Shown: positions 1 to 9,059, counted from the stretch's first letter. The stretch: 64,000 nt of DNA from Nesterenkonia lutea (GCF_014873955.1 NZ_JADBED010000001.1:2480001-2544000); one strand, 5' to 3'. Numbers and translations are program-made. Notes: generated by a model not told the origin, from the sequence alone.

Positions 1-166
1 TGCCCGCGGCCTGGGCAGCGTGGAACGCGTCCACCGTCCGAGTGGAGACGGACCCGCTCTCGGTGTGGGTGTAGCTGAGGATCGTGCCGTCGATGTCGCT
101 GGCGATCAGCTGCACGGGACCGCTGGCGAGCGTGGGAGCCGAGGTGGGGGCGGAGAGCTCGGTCAC
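1..166 (-). CDS. HAD-superfamily hydrolase, Cof/IIB type (partial, N-terminus only)
   Basis: Only the first 55 codons are in the window; the gene runs off the left edge. The visible peptide contains LIASDIDGTILSYTH, which has the HAD motif I signature (DxDGT) whose first Asp is the phosphoryl-accepting nucleophile. The proposed GTG start lies 3 bp after the stop of the upstream PfkB kinase, so the two are probably co-transcribed and act on the same sugar or sugar phosphate. Subclass IIB (Cof-like sugar phosphatase) is inferred from motif I at the very N-terminus; the rest of the protein is needed to confirm it. Confidence 0.7.
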   Translation of the reverse strand, partial: MTELSAPTSAPTLASGPVQLIASDIDGTILSYTHTESGSVSTRTVDAFHAAQAAG

Positions 167-169
167 GGG

Positions 170-1153
170 TCAGTCCCCGAGTGCGTGGTCGAGCTCATCC
201 GCCGTCGGGGGCTGGGCACCGAAGCGGGAGGAGTTGATGGCGGCCGCTCGGGCCGCCGTGCGCAGCACCGTGGCCAGCTGTTCGGGGGTGATCTCGCGCA
301 GCGCCGGGCGCCGGGAAGCGCCGAGGAGGTTCATCCCGCGCAGTGTGGAGAGTGTGGCCGCCATGAAGGAGTCCCCCGCGCCCACGGTGTCGGCGACCTC
401 GATGGAGAAGGCCTCCTGCTCAGCGAAGCCTGCACGGGTCAGCCCCATCGCGCCGGAGGGCCCCCGGGTGACGGTGACCAGGGAGGGTCCCAGCTCGAGC
501 CAGGCGTCCATGGTCTTTCGATGGCTGCGCTCCGGGTAGAGCAGGTCGAGGTCATCGGTGGAGGCCTGGATGATGTCGGCCCGGGAGATGAACTCCTCCG
601 CCTGCCGCCGCGCGTCATCGCGGTTGGGCACCAGCGTGGGCCGGTAGTTCGGGTCATAGGAGATGGTGGCGACGGCGTGGGCGCGGTCGATCACGCCTTT
701 GACGGTCTCGGCGCCCGGCTGCAGCATGGCGCCGATCGAGCCGGCATGCAGATGCTCCAGCGGACCGGAGCCGTCGACGCCGAGGTCCTGCTTGGCCTGT
801 CCGGCAAGGGTGCAGAACTTCTCTTCGAGCTCATCGGCGCTGGGCAGCGTCCAGTCCAGGGTGAACTCGTAGCTGGCCTGTCCGGTGGGATCCAGCGTGG
901 CGCGTGCCACGGAGGTCGGGGAGGCATCGGCTTCGAGCAGGGCGGTGATGCCCTGGGCCCGCAGGCTGCGCGCGATCATCCGCCCGTAGTCGTCGTCACC
1001 GCGGCGCCCCGCGAAGACGACGTCGTGCTCCAGCCGAGCCAGACCCACTGCCACATTGAACGGTGAGCCGCCGACGTGCGCCTTGGGGGCAGATGTCTCC
1101 GATTGGACGACATCGACCAGGCACTCGCCGATGACCGCTAGGTATGCACTCAC
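170..1153 (-). CDS. PfkB-family carbohydrate kinase (fructokinase-like)
   Basis: A 327-residue ribokinase-fold enzyme that should transfer the gamma-phosphate of ATP to a sugar. The N-terminal substrate motif is seen as GGSPFNVAVGLARLE (from residue 28), and the C-terminal PfkB signature DTVGAGDSF contains the anion-hole GAGD with catalytic Asp at about residue 261. Length is normal for fructokinase/2-keto-3-deoxygluconate kinase. The GTG start is supported by TAGTTT exactly 6 bp upstream (1160-1165), the leaderless arrangement repeated through the window. It is followed 3 bp later by a HAD phosphatase-like gene. The sugar cannot be read from the sequence; fructose is a guess. Confidence 0.85.
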   Translation of the reverse strand: MSAYLAVIGECLVDVVQSETSAPKAHVGGSPFNVAVGLARLEHDVVFAGRRGDDDYGRMIARSLRAQGITALLEADASPTSVARATLDPTGQASYEFTLDWTLPSADELEEKFCTLAGQAKQDLGVDGSGPLEHLHAGSIGAMLQPGAETVKGVIDRAHAVATISYDPNYRPTLVPNRDDARRQAEEFISRADIIQASTDDLDLLYPERSHRKTMDAWLELGPSLVTVTRGPSGAMGLTRAGFAEQEAFSIEVADTVGAGDSFMAATLSTLRGMNLLGASRRPALREITPEQLATVLRTAARAAAINSSRFGAQPPTADELDHALGD

Positions 1154-1159
1154 CCCACT

Positions 1160-1165
1160 AAACTA
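1160..1165 (-). promoter_or_regulatory. -10 hexamer TAGTTT for leaderless PfkB kinase mRNA
   Basis: TAGTTT lies 6 bp before the GTG start, with no Shine-Dalgarno sequence between. This matches the actinobacterial TAnnnT -10 box and predicts transcription starting at or next to the start codon. Confidence 0.6.
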
Positions 1166-1181
1166 CCGCACCGCTCCAAGC

Positions 1182-2363
1182 TCAGAGCTGCTTATAGAGC
1201 TCGTATCCGCCGATGAGGTTGCGCAGCTCGGCCTCCGGGTGGCGCTGGCGCAGGGCTTCCAGCGCCCGGCGAGAGCGGACCCCGATCTTGCAGTACAGCA
1301 CCACCGGCCTTCCGGAGTCCTGATGGAGTCCCGAGACGGCGGCGTCGTCCTCTCCGGGATTCCCCAGCAGGTCGCCCAGCGGGATGTTCACGGCGCCCTC
1401 GATGGTGCCCATCTGGTGCTCCCAGGGTTCCCGGACATCGACGATGCCGCCGATCAGCCCGGACGCCATGAGCTCGCGCAGCTGAGCAGGGGTGAGCTCG
1501 TCGTCGCGCTTGGGCTCCCCGGTGAACGGATTGAACTCGGGGTCCTCGACGACGGGCTCGGGTTCGGGAGTGAAGCCGCCGAGGCCGCTGACATCGGCAC
1601 CGATGGTGGTGACCGGCGTGCGCTCGGGGTCCGGGTGCAGGGTGATCTCTCGGAAGCTGGAGTTCATCGCGTCATAGGTGAGCACCCGTCCCAGCAGGGT
1701 GCGGCCGATGCCGGTGAGGAACTTGATGGTCTCGGTGGCCATGATGGAGCCGATCACTCCGGGAAGCACGCCGAGCACCCCGGCCTGGGCGCAGGTGGGG
1801 ACCTCGCCGGCGTCGGGCGCCTCCGGGTAGAGGTCGCGATAGGTCGGTCCGTGTCCGGCCCAGAAGAGGCTGACCTGCCCGGCGAAGCGCAGGATGGAGC
1901 CGGAGACCATGGGCTTGTCGGCGATCTCGCAGGCGTCGGCGACCACGTAGCGGGTGGCGAAGTTGTCCGAGCCGTCCACCACGATGTCTGCTTCGGCGAT
2001 CAGCTCGAGCGCATTGGCGGCGGTGATCGGTTCCTGATGCTCGTGGATGATGATCTCGGGGTGCAGCCCGCGCATCACCGCGGCCGCGGAGGCGGTCTTG
2101 GGCTGCCCGATGCTGTCTTCGGAGTGGATCACCTGCCGGTGCAGGTTGGAGCGGTCGACCACGTCATGGTCGATCACATCGATGGTGCCCACGCCGGCGG
2201 CGGCCAGATAGGTCAGGATCGGCGCGCCGAGCCCGCCGGCGCCTATGACCACCACGCGGGAGTTCAGCAGCCTGGTCTGAGCCTCGATGCCGAAGCCGTC
2301 CAGGGAGAAGTGCCGCTGGAACCGCTCCATCTGGGAGCGGGAGTACTGGGAGAGATCGTTCAT
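1182..2363 (-). CDS. thiF: ThiF/MoeB-type adenylyltransferase with C-terminal rhodanese domain
   Basis: This 393-residue protein should adenylate the C-terminal Gly-Gly of a ubiquitin-like sulfur carrier (ThiS, possibly MoaD). The nucleotide-binding GAGGLG is at residues 41-46, followed by the E1-like core. The C-terminal rhodanese domain ends in an active loop CKIGVRS with Cys at about residue 358, which could carry the persulfide for sulfur transfer. The CxxC zinc pairs found in most MoeB/MoeZ proteins are not visible; the usual CPVCG position reads HPDPERTPVTT. It is the last gene of the thiO-thiS-thiG-thiF operon, 14 bp after thiG, which favours a role in thiamine synthesis, though MoeZ-like dual use is possible. 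Confidence 0.85.
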   Translation of the reverse strand: MNDLSQYSRSQMERFQRHFSLDGFGIEAQTRLLNSRVVVIGAGGLGAPILTYLAAAGVGTIDVIDHDVVDRSNLHRQVIHSEDSIGQPKTASAAAVMRGLHPEIIIHEHQEPITAANALELIAEADIVVDGSDNFATRYVVADACEIADKPMVSGSILRFAGQVSLFWAGHGPTYRDLYPEAPDAGEVPTCAQAGVLGVLPGVIGSIMATETIKFLTGIGRTLLGRVLTYDAMNSSFREITLHPDPERTPVTTIGADVSGLGGFTPEPEPVVEDPEFNPFTGEPKRDDELTPAQLRELMASGLIGGIVDVREPWEHQMGTIEGAVNIPLGDLLGNPGEDDAAVSGLHQDSGRPVVLYCKIGVRSRRALEALRQRHPEAELRNLIGGYELYKQL

Positions 2364-2377
2364 CGGTGCACAGGTCC

Positions 2378-3205
<828 letters not shown>

Positions 3206-3445
3206 TCAGCCGCCTTGGACGGCGGTGACGATCTCGATGTCCTCGCCGCCGGTGAGCGTGGTCGCTGACCAGCGGCTGCGCGGCACCACGGACGCGTTCA
3301 GGGCGACGGCGACGCCGAGCCTCCCTCCGTCGGCGGGGGTGCCGTCGGGGTTGAGGCTGCGACCGATGGTCTTCGCGACGGCGTCCACCACAGTGGCGTT
3401 CTCGGGCAGCTTCACGTGTTCTTCATTGATGCGGACGGTGAGCAT
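3206..3445 (-). CDS. thiS: Sulfur carrier protein ThiS
   Basis: A 79-residue ubiquitin-fold carrier ending in Gly-Gly (VTAVQGG), the residues that are adenylated by ThiF and converted to the thiocarboxylate used by ThiG. The start at 3445 (MLTVRINEE) is chosen because TGGAG lies 4 bp upstream of that ATG and longer versions add an unrelated leader. The protein has a small insertion around residues 30-42 (SLNPDGTPADGG) relative to the usual 65-70 residues of ThiS. It lies between thiO and thiG. Confidence 0.93.
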   Translation of the reverse strand: MLTVRINEEHVKLPENATVVDAVAKTIGRSLNPDGTPADGGRLGVAVALNASVVPRSRWSATTLTGGEDIEIVTAVQGG

Positions 3446-3564
3446 GATTCTCCACGTCATCAGGTGCGGGTGGTCTTGGCACAACACGGCGCGGGCCGGG
3501 TGTGTTCCTGGTCCGATCCAGGCCTCGGGCCGGCGAGCGCGGCCGTGACCAGTCTAGTGAGTCG

Positions 3565-4833
3565 TCACCGGTGCCGGGTGAGACTCATCCGCCGCAGCAG
3601 CTGTCGATCTTCTGCGGTGAGGGCAGCCGTACCGGGTTCCGGGTCGGTCAGGGAGCTCTGCAGCAGAGCGGCACCGAGCCGGGCGCCCAGCGGGGCGAGC
3701 AGGATGCCGTGGCGGGAGTAGCCGGTGGAGACGACGAGTCCGGGCCGCAGCTCACCGAGGAAGGGGCGCTCGTCCGGGGTGCCCGGGCGCGCCCTGGTGG
3801 TGATCTCGATGAGTTCCATGTCCTTGACCCCGGGCAGCACGGTCACGGCATCGGTGAGCAGCTCCTGCACCGAACCCGCGTGGATGCCGCTGAGGCTGTC
3901 CTCCCGAGAGGAGGCGCCGATGACCAGGCCCCCGTCGGCACGGGGCACGAGGTAGACCGACCGGCCGTTGACCTTCGCGCGGACGGTGGCGTCGAGGATA
4001 TGGGTCTCTGCGCCGCGGAGCTGGGCGGGAGTCACACGCAGCCGCAGCACGTCGCCGTGGATGGGCCGCAGGTCCAGCGGGCAGGTCTTGGGGAGGCCGC
4101 CGATGGCGGGGTAGCCGAGGCCCGGGACCAGCACCGCGGCGGAGAACCGGTGGGCGTCGTCGTCGGTGGTGATGATGAAGCGGTGAGCTGGGCCTGAATC
4201 GTGCGAGGCGGGCGCGGGGGCCTCTTCTCTCGGCGACTTGTCCTTCGGGAGTTCTTCCACGGAGGTGACGGTGGCGGTGAGCCATCGTGCGGGATCCCCG
4301 GCGCCGGGGAACTGCTGCGGGTCCAGCTCCGCGTCCAGGGCGGCACGGACGGCGAGCACGAGCTGGCGCGGGTCGATCTGGTGATCGCTGGGGACGTCCC
4401 AGCCCTTGGCGAGTCCTGGGGCCAGGGCCGGCTCACGACGTCGCAGGGTCGAGCTGGTGAGGGCGGTGACCTCCATGCCGTGCTCCTGCTGGATCGCCGC
4501 GAGCTCCGCGACGGCGTCACGGTCGGAGCGGTCGGCGGCGATCAGCAGAGTGCCGTTCTCGCGGTATCCGGTGGGGACCGCCGTGGCGCGGGAGAGGGTG
4601 GCGAGGAACTCCGGGTACTCGGCTCGGGAGGCGGTCATGATCGGCCAGAGATCCTCCTGGCCGTACTGGACCTCGCTGATCGGCGCGAGCATGCCGGCCG
4701 CCGCATAGGAGGCGTCCTGGGCGACGTCGGGGGCGATCAGGGTGACGTCATGGCCTGCCAGACGCAGCTGCCAGGCGGTCAGCAGCCCGACCACGCCCGC
4801 GCCGATCACTGCCGTGCTCGCGCTGGTGCTCAC
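3565..4833 (-). CDS. thiO: Glycine oxidase ThiO
   Basis: A 422-residue FAD-dependent DAO-family oxidase. It oxidises glycine to dehydroglycine, the aerobic donor for thiazole synthesis by ThiG. The N-terminal dinucleotide-binding motif is VIGAGVVG (residues 9-16), and the C-terminal flavin region reads STGYSRHGILLAPLGARLG. The GTG start at 4833 has GAGGAG 5 bp upstream. It is the first gene of the thiO-thiS-thiG-thiF operon, with 119 bp before thiS. No TPP riboswitch consensus is visible in the 126 bp upstream. Confidence 0.9.
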   Translation of the reverse strand: MSTSASTAVIGAGVVGLLTAWQLRLAGHDVTLIAPDVAQDASYAAAGMLAPISEVQYGQEDLWPIMTASRAEYPEFLATLSRATAVPTGYRENGTLLIAADRSDRDAVAELAAIQQEHGMEVTALTSSTLRRREPALAPGLAKGWDVPSDHQIDPRQLVLAVRAALDAELDPQQFPGAGDPARWLTATVTSVEELPKDKSPREEAPAPASHDSGPAHRFIITTDDDAHRFSAAVLVPGLGYPAIGGLPKTCPLDLRPIHGDVLRLRVTPAQLRGAETHILDATVRAKVNGRSVYLVPRADGGLVIGASSREDSLSGIHAGSVQELLTDAVTVLPGVKDMELIEITTRARPGTPDERPFLGELRPGLVVSTGYSRHGILLAPLGARLGAALLQSSLTDPEPGTAALTAEDRQLLRRMSLTRHR

Positions 4834-4959
4834 AGGAACTCCTCGTCAGCCAGGCGTGGCTCGAAAAACTGGACATCGACAGGATATCCGTTCGGCTTCG
4901 GGCAAGAAGAGCGTGACCCTCAGAGCTGGATCAGTGGTCCCCGGTCCCCAGGGCGGCGA

Positions 4960-5667
4960 TCACGCCTCCGCGACGAGAGTCGAGCCCGGAGAACGATTCA
5001 ATGACGTCGCACCGATCAGCTGTCGCACCGCATCCTCGCTGCCGGACACGCGGACGTTCGGAAGCCGCTCCAGGGCGACACCGCCGATCACGCAGGCTTT
5101 CCAGTCCTGCGTCGTGGCAGATACCTGGGCATCGGTCGGTTCCGGCTCCAGCGATCGAACCACCGTCGCAGCTCGCGTTGACATCCGCGCGACGTAGGTG
5201 ACCGGCTGGGCCCCCTGACGGCGGGAATCCGTGAGGCTCAGCTCAACACGTCGTTCGCTCGTGCACTCTGGCACCGATCGTGCATGCGCGCGCATCGCCA
5301 GGACCACCGTGTCGGGGCTCATCCCCGCTTCAAACGGCATGGTTGGTGAACCTACGGCCCACAACGACAATGCAGTGTTCACGGCCTCCAGCCCGTAGCC
5401 CCATTCGGTGAGCTCGTAGACGTCGATGTGCCCGAGTCCGGGCAGGCGCCGTCGTCGTGCGATGCCATGGGACTCGAGGTCCTGCAGGCGCTGGGTGAGG
5501 ACGGCGGGCCCGATGCCGATCACATCCCGCTGGACATCGGAGAAGCGTTTGGGGCCCAGGAGAAGCTCCCGCACGATGATCAGCGTCCACCGCTCACCGA
5601 CGAGGTCAAGGGCGTGGGCAGCGGCGCAGCCATCGTCGTAGGAACCGTAGGACCGTCGAGACACCAT
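4960..5667 (-). CDS. HxlR-family transcriptional regulator with SCP2-like C-terminal domain
   Basis: This 235-residue protein has an N-terminal winged helix of the HxlR type (residues about 10-105), shown by ALDLVGERWTLIIVRELLLG and FSDVQRDV..GIGPAVLTQRL. The C-terminal half is an extension found in some actinobacterial HxlR proteins, resembling a sterol-carrier/SCP2-like sensor. It is divergent from two MDMPI-like genes, which it probably controls. The ATG start at 5667 has TAGGCT exactly 6 bp upstream, and an inverted repeat TACTA-N9-TAGTA (5678-5696) adjoins this box, consistent with autoregulation. Confidence 0.8.
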   Translation of the reverse strand: MVSRRSYGSYDDGCAAAHALDLVGERWTLIIVRELLLGPKRFSDVQRDVIGIGPAVLTQRLQDLESHGIARRRRLPGLGHIDVYELTEWGYGLEAVNTALSLWAVGSPTMPFEAGMSPDTVVLAMRAHARSVPECTSERRVELSLTDSRRQGAQPVTYVARMSTRAATVVRSLEPEPTDAQVSATTQDWKACVIGGVALERLPNVRVSGSEDAVRQLIGATSLNRSPGSTLVAEA

Positions 5668-5673
5668 TGACTC

Positions 5674-5679
5674 AGCCTA
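5674..5679 (-). promoter_or_regulatory. -10 hexamer TAGGCT for leaderless hxlR mRNA
   Basis: TAGGCT ends 6 bp before the ATG, with no ribosome-binding site. It is one of about ten such arrangements in this window. Confidence 0.55.
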
Positions 5680-5696
5680 CTATTCTCACAGTAGTA
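5678..5696. promoter_or_regulatory. Putative HxlR operator, inverted repeat TACTA-N9-TAGTA
   Basis: The 52-bp divergent gap between the HxlR gene and the MDMPI operon holds a 5-bp inverted repeat with a 9-bp spacer. It overlaps the edge of the hxlR -10 box on one side and contains TAGTAT, a possible -10 for the rightward operon, on the other. It could therefore repress both. Confidence 0.5.
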
Positions 5697-5776
5697 TTCA
5701 CTTCAGAAAGAATATCTCCATGGTCTGTCGGCTCGTCTGGCCGCGGACCCATGACCTCACCAGAGAACGGCCCGGT

Positions 5777-6448
5777 ATGCGAACCTCATCAGGAGAGACC
5801 TGGCAGACCGTTCACGCCGAGAGGCGACGGCTGGCCGCAGATCTCTCGCAATTGCGCGCGGATGAGTGGTCTCTGCCTTCTCTGTGCCCGGGCTGGGATC
5901 TCCACGATGTGTTGGCGCATCTGGTCGACACCGCCCGGACCACTCGGCTTTCCTTCGTCCGTGACCTGCTCGGAGCACGCCTGGACTTTGATCGCGCGAA
6001 TGAGAACGGCATCGCCCGACACAAGCACCGGGATCCGCGAGATACGCTCGCTGCCCTTGAGGCAGCGGCCGACCTGACCCGGACACCGCCGGCTGCCCTG
6101 GCAACACGTCTGGTGGAGGCCATCGTGCACGGAGAGGACATTCGACGGCCTCTGGGCATCGCCGCGACGTATCCGGAGTCAGCGATCCACCAAGCACTCG
6201 CCTACCAGCTGCGCACGCCCGTCTCCTTCGGAGGTGGACGCGAGCGTGCTGTGGGCCTGCGCCTGATCGACCGCAGGACCGGAGCGAGCAGAGGGCAGGG
6301 CGAGGACGTCGAGGGAGACGCCATCGATCTGCTGCTCGCACTCTCCGGGCGTCCCGTGGACCCGGAGAGGCTCACCGGAAGCGGAGCACCTCGCCTCGCC
6401 CGTGCCGCGACGTCCACTTCGGTCCCAGACAAGCCGCGTGACCCGTGA
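5777..6448 (+). CDS. Maleylpyruvate isomerase/DinB-family mycothiol-dependent protein (paralogue 1)
   Basis: A 223-residue protein of the actinobacterial MDMPI N-terminal (DinB-fold) family. Signature features are the metal-ligand-like helix DLHDVLAHLVDT after LCPGWD (about residues 39-55) and the second HGEDIRRPLG motif, where His/Glu/Asp can ligate a divalent metal. The start at 5777 is chosen because it aligns with the start of the neighbouring paralogue; an in-frame ATG at 5720 would add 19 unusual residues. The activity (isomerase, thiol transferase or other) is unknown. It is probably co-transcribed with the next gene. Confidence 0.75.
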   Translation: MRTSSGETWQTVHAERRRLAADLSQLRADEWSLPSLCPGWDLHDVLAHLVDTARTTRLSFVRDLLGARLDFDRANENGIARHKHRDPRDTLAALEAAADLTRTPPAALATRLVEAIVHGEDIRRPLGIAATYPESAIHQALAYQLRTPVSFGGGRERAVGLRLIDRRTGASRGQGEDVEGDAIDLLLALSGRPVDPERLTGSGAPRLARAATSTSVPDKPRDP

Positions 6449-6465
6449 GGAAGCGACCGATCAAC

Positions 6466-7116
6466 ATGTCAACAAGTCAGGACTCCCGCCTGTGGTCATT
6501 GATGCACGACGAACGCCAGGCACTGGCAGATGACCTCTCGACCCTCAGCACAGAGCAGTGGGGGCACGACACCCTGTGCGGAGAGTGGGACGTCGAGCAG
6601 GTCGTCGCCCATCTCACAGCGGCCGCCAGCGTGAACCAATGGCAGTGGCTGCGCAGCATGATCGGCGCGCGTCTTCGTCCCCACGTGCACAACCAACGTC
6701 GGCTCATCGAGCACCTCGGTGCGACCCCCGAGGAGACGCTCAACCGGTTCCTTGCCGTGATTGGCAGCACTACCGCGCCGTCCGGACACACCCCGGCATA
6801 CCTCGGCGAGGTCCTCGTGCATGCTCAGGACATCCGCTGCCCGTTGGGACTGTCCAGCACACCAAGCATTGAGGCACTGACACCCGTGGCCGCCTTCTTT
6901 GCCCGACGAGACTTCACCGTGGCCAGCCGCACGCATGTCATCGGACTCCACCTGTCAGCTGACGACGGACCCTTTGCAGCCGGCTCCGGCCCCAAGGTCA
7001 CCGGTTCGACCCTCGCCCTGGTGATGAGCATGGCCGGTCGCGTCGCCTACCTCGACCAGCTCGACGGACCAGGGGTCCCGACCCTGCGGAGCCGCCTGCA
7101 CAACACTGCATCTTGA
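6466..7116 (+). CDS. Maleylpyruvate isomerase/DinB-family mycothiol-dependent protein (paralogue 2)
   Basis: A 216-residue paralogue of the preceding gene, with the same landmarks: LCGEWDVEQVVAHLTAAAS and VHAQDIRCPLG. The two proteins share domain layout and length, suggesting a local duplication followed by divergence. The ATG at 6466 follows GAGGAAG by 12 bp; an alternative GTG at 6445 overlaps the upstream stop (GTGA) and would add 7 residues. Tight spacing implies an operon under the divergent HxlR regulator. The substrate is not evident. Confidence 0.72.
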   Translation: MSTSQDSRLWSLMHDERQALADDLSTLSTEQWGHDTLCGEWDVEQVVAHLTAAASVNQWQWLRSMIGARLRPHVHNQRRLIEHLGATPEETLNRFLAVIGSTTAPSGHTPAYLGEVLVHAQDIRCPLGLSSTPSIEALTPVAAFFARRDFTVASRTHVIGLHLSADDGPFAAGSGPKVTGSTLALVMSMAGRVAYLDQLDGPGVPTLRSRLHNTAS

Positions 7117-7175
7117 AGCCGTCGCTGCTTCGGAACCTGTGATCCACGCAGGACCCAACAACCAGGAAGAACGCC

Positions 7176-7469
7176 ATGACCGACCTGCCACAGAACCTCG
7201 ACCACACCTTCACCGCGCCGATCGGAGTCGACGTCAAGGGCGAGATGTGGTCGTGTGTCGAAATTCCAGGCTCGGCCGAGCTCTTCGAGACCAGGAAGAG
7301 CGTGCGCGTGGACGCGACCGTGGATGACATAGCTATGCAAGATGTCGGGCTGCTGGTCACCGGTCGCGGCGGACATATGCTCTCGCTCAGCGCCGCTGTG
7401 CGAAAACGGCTCGGCGGCAAGGAGCTCGGAGACGAGGTCGTCGTCTGCCTCCAACGCCGCCTTCGCTGA
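7176..7469 (+). CDS. DUF1905 domain protein
   Basis: A 97-residue protein matching the DUF1905 pattern: an aromatic start (HTFTAPI), GEMWSCVEIPGS, a central RVDATVDD, then GGHMLSLSAAVRKRLGGKELGDEVVVCL. The family is a small beta-barrel domain of unknown biochemical role, often fused to YdeI-like segments, which are absent here. AGGAAG lies 6 bp before the ATG. It follows the MDMPI pair by 59 bp and could be the last gene of that operon. Confidence 0.7.
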   Translation: MTDLPQNLDHTFTAPIGVDVKGEMWSCVEIPGSAELFETRKSVRVDATVDDIAMQDVGLLVTGRGGHMLSLSAAVRKRLGGKELGDEVVVCLQRRLR

Positions 7470-7509
7470 GGCACCTGCCGCAGTCGCTGGAGCTTCGGAT
7501 GACACAGAT

Positions 7510-7541
7510 AGAGCCCCTGTTCCACGTCGGGGAGGGGCTCT
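7510..7541 (+). terminator. Putative terminator hairpin after the DUF1905 gene
   Basis: AGAGCCCCT and AGGGGCTCT form a 9-bp stem with a 14-nt loop, 40 bp after the DUF1905 stop and facing the convergent tRNA gene. There is no T-run, so intrinsic termination is uncertain. Confidence 0.4.
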
Positions 7542-7581
7542 GATCAGCGGTTCTGCGTCTTTGACGACCCAGGGTTCGACC

Positions 7582-7599
7582 AACACCAGTTCCGGTGTT
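7582..7599 (-). terminator. Small hairpin just 3' of tRNA-Gly
   Basis: AACACC and GGTGTT form a 6-bp stem around a 6-nt loop, starting 6 bp beyond the 3' end of the tRNA on its strand. It may be a processing or termination signal. No T-run follows. Confidence 0.35.
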
Positions 7600-7604
7600 C
7601 ACGG

Positions 7605-7675
7605 AGCGGGCGACGGGAATCGAACCCGCGTCGTCTGCTTGGGAAGCAGAAGCTTTGCCATTAAGCTACGCCCGC
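7605..7675 (-). tRNA. tRNA-Gly (anticodon CCC)
   Basis: A 71-nt cloverleaf. Acceptor arms GCGGGCG and CGCCCGC pair over 7 bp, and the discriminator base on the tRNA strand is T. The anticodon stem TCTGC/GCAGA encloses the loop TTCCCAA, giving anticodon CCC, which reads GGG. The T arm GCGGGTTCGATTCCCGT has the expected TTCGA. CCA is not encoded. Confidence 0.95.
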
Positions 7676-7784
7676 ATCTCGGCCTCCGGCTCAGTGCTGA
7701 AGGACCTGCCCCGAGATTACCAGGTGCGCTGGCCAGGGCAGGACACCGCAGAGGCATCAGACCGAGGGAGCGCCGGTGAAAAGC

Positions 7785-7790
7785 TAAAGT
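7785..7790 (+). promoter_or_regulatory. -10 hexamer TAAAGT for leaderless cardiolipin synthase mRNA
   Basis: TAAAGT ends exactly 6 bp before the ATG at 7797. No Shine-Dalgarno sequence is present. Confidence 0.55.
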
Positions 7791-7796
7791 GACGCC

Positions 7797-9059
7797 ATGA
7801 GGCATTCCCGGTCACACCGCCAGCGGCGTCGCAGACGACTGCTCCCACACACCCTTCCTGCACTGGCCGGGGCGGTGGCGGCCGTTCCGACCGCGGCGGC
7901 CGTCTCCGTGGTGGCGGTGGACCTGATCAAGCGACGGGGGCGCAGGACGCGCCGCGCGCCCCGGCCGGGAACGTTCCAGGCGCGGGCCGAAGAGTCGCAG
8001 CTGAGCATCTACACCGATGGCTCCTCGCTGTACGACGACATGATCGAGGCCATCGACTCGGCGCAGCACTCCATCTTCATGGAGACCTACATCTGGAAGA
8101 ACGACGAGGTGGGGCAGCGGTTCATCGACGCGTTCAACGCCGCCGCTCGCCGCGGCGTCGACGTCTGGATCATCTATGACGGCTTCGCCAATCTGGTGGT
8201 GCCCAGCTCCTTCTACCGGCAGCTGAGCGACTCCGTCCACGTCTTCCGGCTGCCCGCGATCGGACGGAAGGTCTGGAAGGGGCCGCTGCGCTACACGGGG
8301 ATGAACCATTCGAAGGTCATGGTGGTCGATGACACGACCGGGTTCGTCGGGGGGTACAACATCGGCGCCCTCTTCGCCAGTGAATGGCGCGACACCCACC
8401 TGCGCGAGACCGGACCCGCCGCCTGGGGTCTGCGACAGACCATCGCGCGGAAGTGGAATGAGGACCGGTCGGCCGAGGAGCAGATCCCGTGGATCCCGCC
8501 GACCAGCTGGAACCCCACGGTGCGGGTTGCGGCCAACCTGCCGGTCGATCTGGTCTACCCGATTCGGAACATGTACCTGAAGGCCATCGAGAGGTCACAG
8601 CGTCACGTGTGGATCTCCACCCCGTACTTCATCCCGGATCAGCAGATCCTGCGCGCGCTGAAACTGGCCGCCGAGCGGGGCGTCGACGTTCAGGTGATGG
8701 TGCCCAAGGCGTCCAATCACGTCCTGGGCGACTGGGTCTCCCGGGGCTTCTATGGACAGATGCTCGACTCCGGGATCTCGATCCTGCTCTACGCCACATC
8801 CATGATGCACTCGAAGACGGCAACGATCGATGGCGAATGGTCCACCATCGGCACCGCCAACATTGACCGGCTCTCCCTCTCGTTCAACTACGAATCCAAT
8901 GTGGAGATCGTCGACGAGGGATTCGCCGCGGAGATGGAGAAGGTCTTCCGCAGCGATGCCGAGCACTGTGAAGCGGTGGACCCCCGCCGGTGGCGGGACC
9001 GCAATCCCATGGCTCGGGCGACGGAGTTCGCGCTCATCCCGTTCCGGCCCGTGCTCTGA
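7797..9059 (+). CDS. cls: Phospholipase D-family cardiolipin synthase
   Basis: A 420-residue membrane protein. An N-terminal hydrophobic segment (about residues 16-40, LPALAGAVAAVPTAAAVSVV) anchors it. Two HKD motifs define the PLD superfamily: NHSKVMVVDD with His at about residue 171, and MHSKTATIDGEWSTIGTAN with His at about 338. This layout fits bacterial cardiolipin synthase, which joins two phosphatidylglycerols, or uses CDP-diacylglycerol. It is monocistronic, with a leaderless-type promoter. A secreted phospholipase is less likely because no cleavable signal is evident. Confidence 0.85.
   Translation: MRHSRSHRQRRRRRLLPHTLPALAGAVAAVPTAAAVSVVAVDLIKRRGRRTRRAPRPGTFQARAEESQLSIYTDGSSLYDDMIEAIDSAQHSIFMETYIWKNDEVGQRFIDAFNAAARRGVDVWIIYDGFANLVVPSSFYRQLSDSVHVFRLPAIGRKVWKGPLRYTGMNHSKVMVVDDTTGFVGGYNIGALFASEWRDTHLRETGPAAWGLRQTIARKWNEDRSAEEQIPWIPPTSWNPTVRVAANLPVDLVYPIRNMYLKAIERSQRHVWISTPYFIPDQQILRALKLAAERGVDVQVMVPKASNHVLGDWVSRGFYGQMLDSGISILLYATSMMHSKTATIDGEWSTIGTANIDRLSLSFNYESNVEIVDEGFAAEMEKVFRSDAEHCEAVDPRRWRDRNPMARATEFALIPFRPVL

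Noticed and set aside
4834-4959. TPP riboswitch upstream of the thiO-thiS-thiG-thiF operon
   Set aside because: The leader lacks the CTGAGA and ACCCTTTGAACCTGAT-type conserved blocks on the coding strand. Only a possible TATCCT -10 and the thiO ribosome-binding site are visible.
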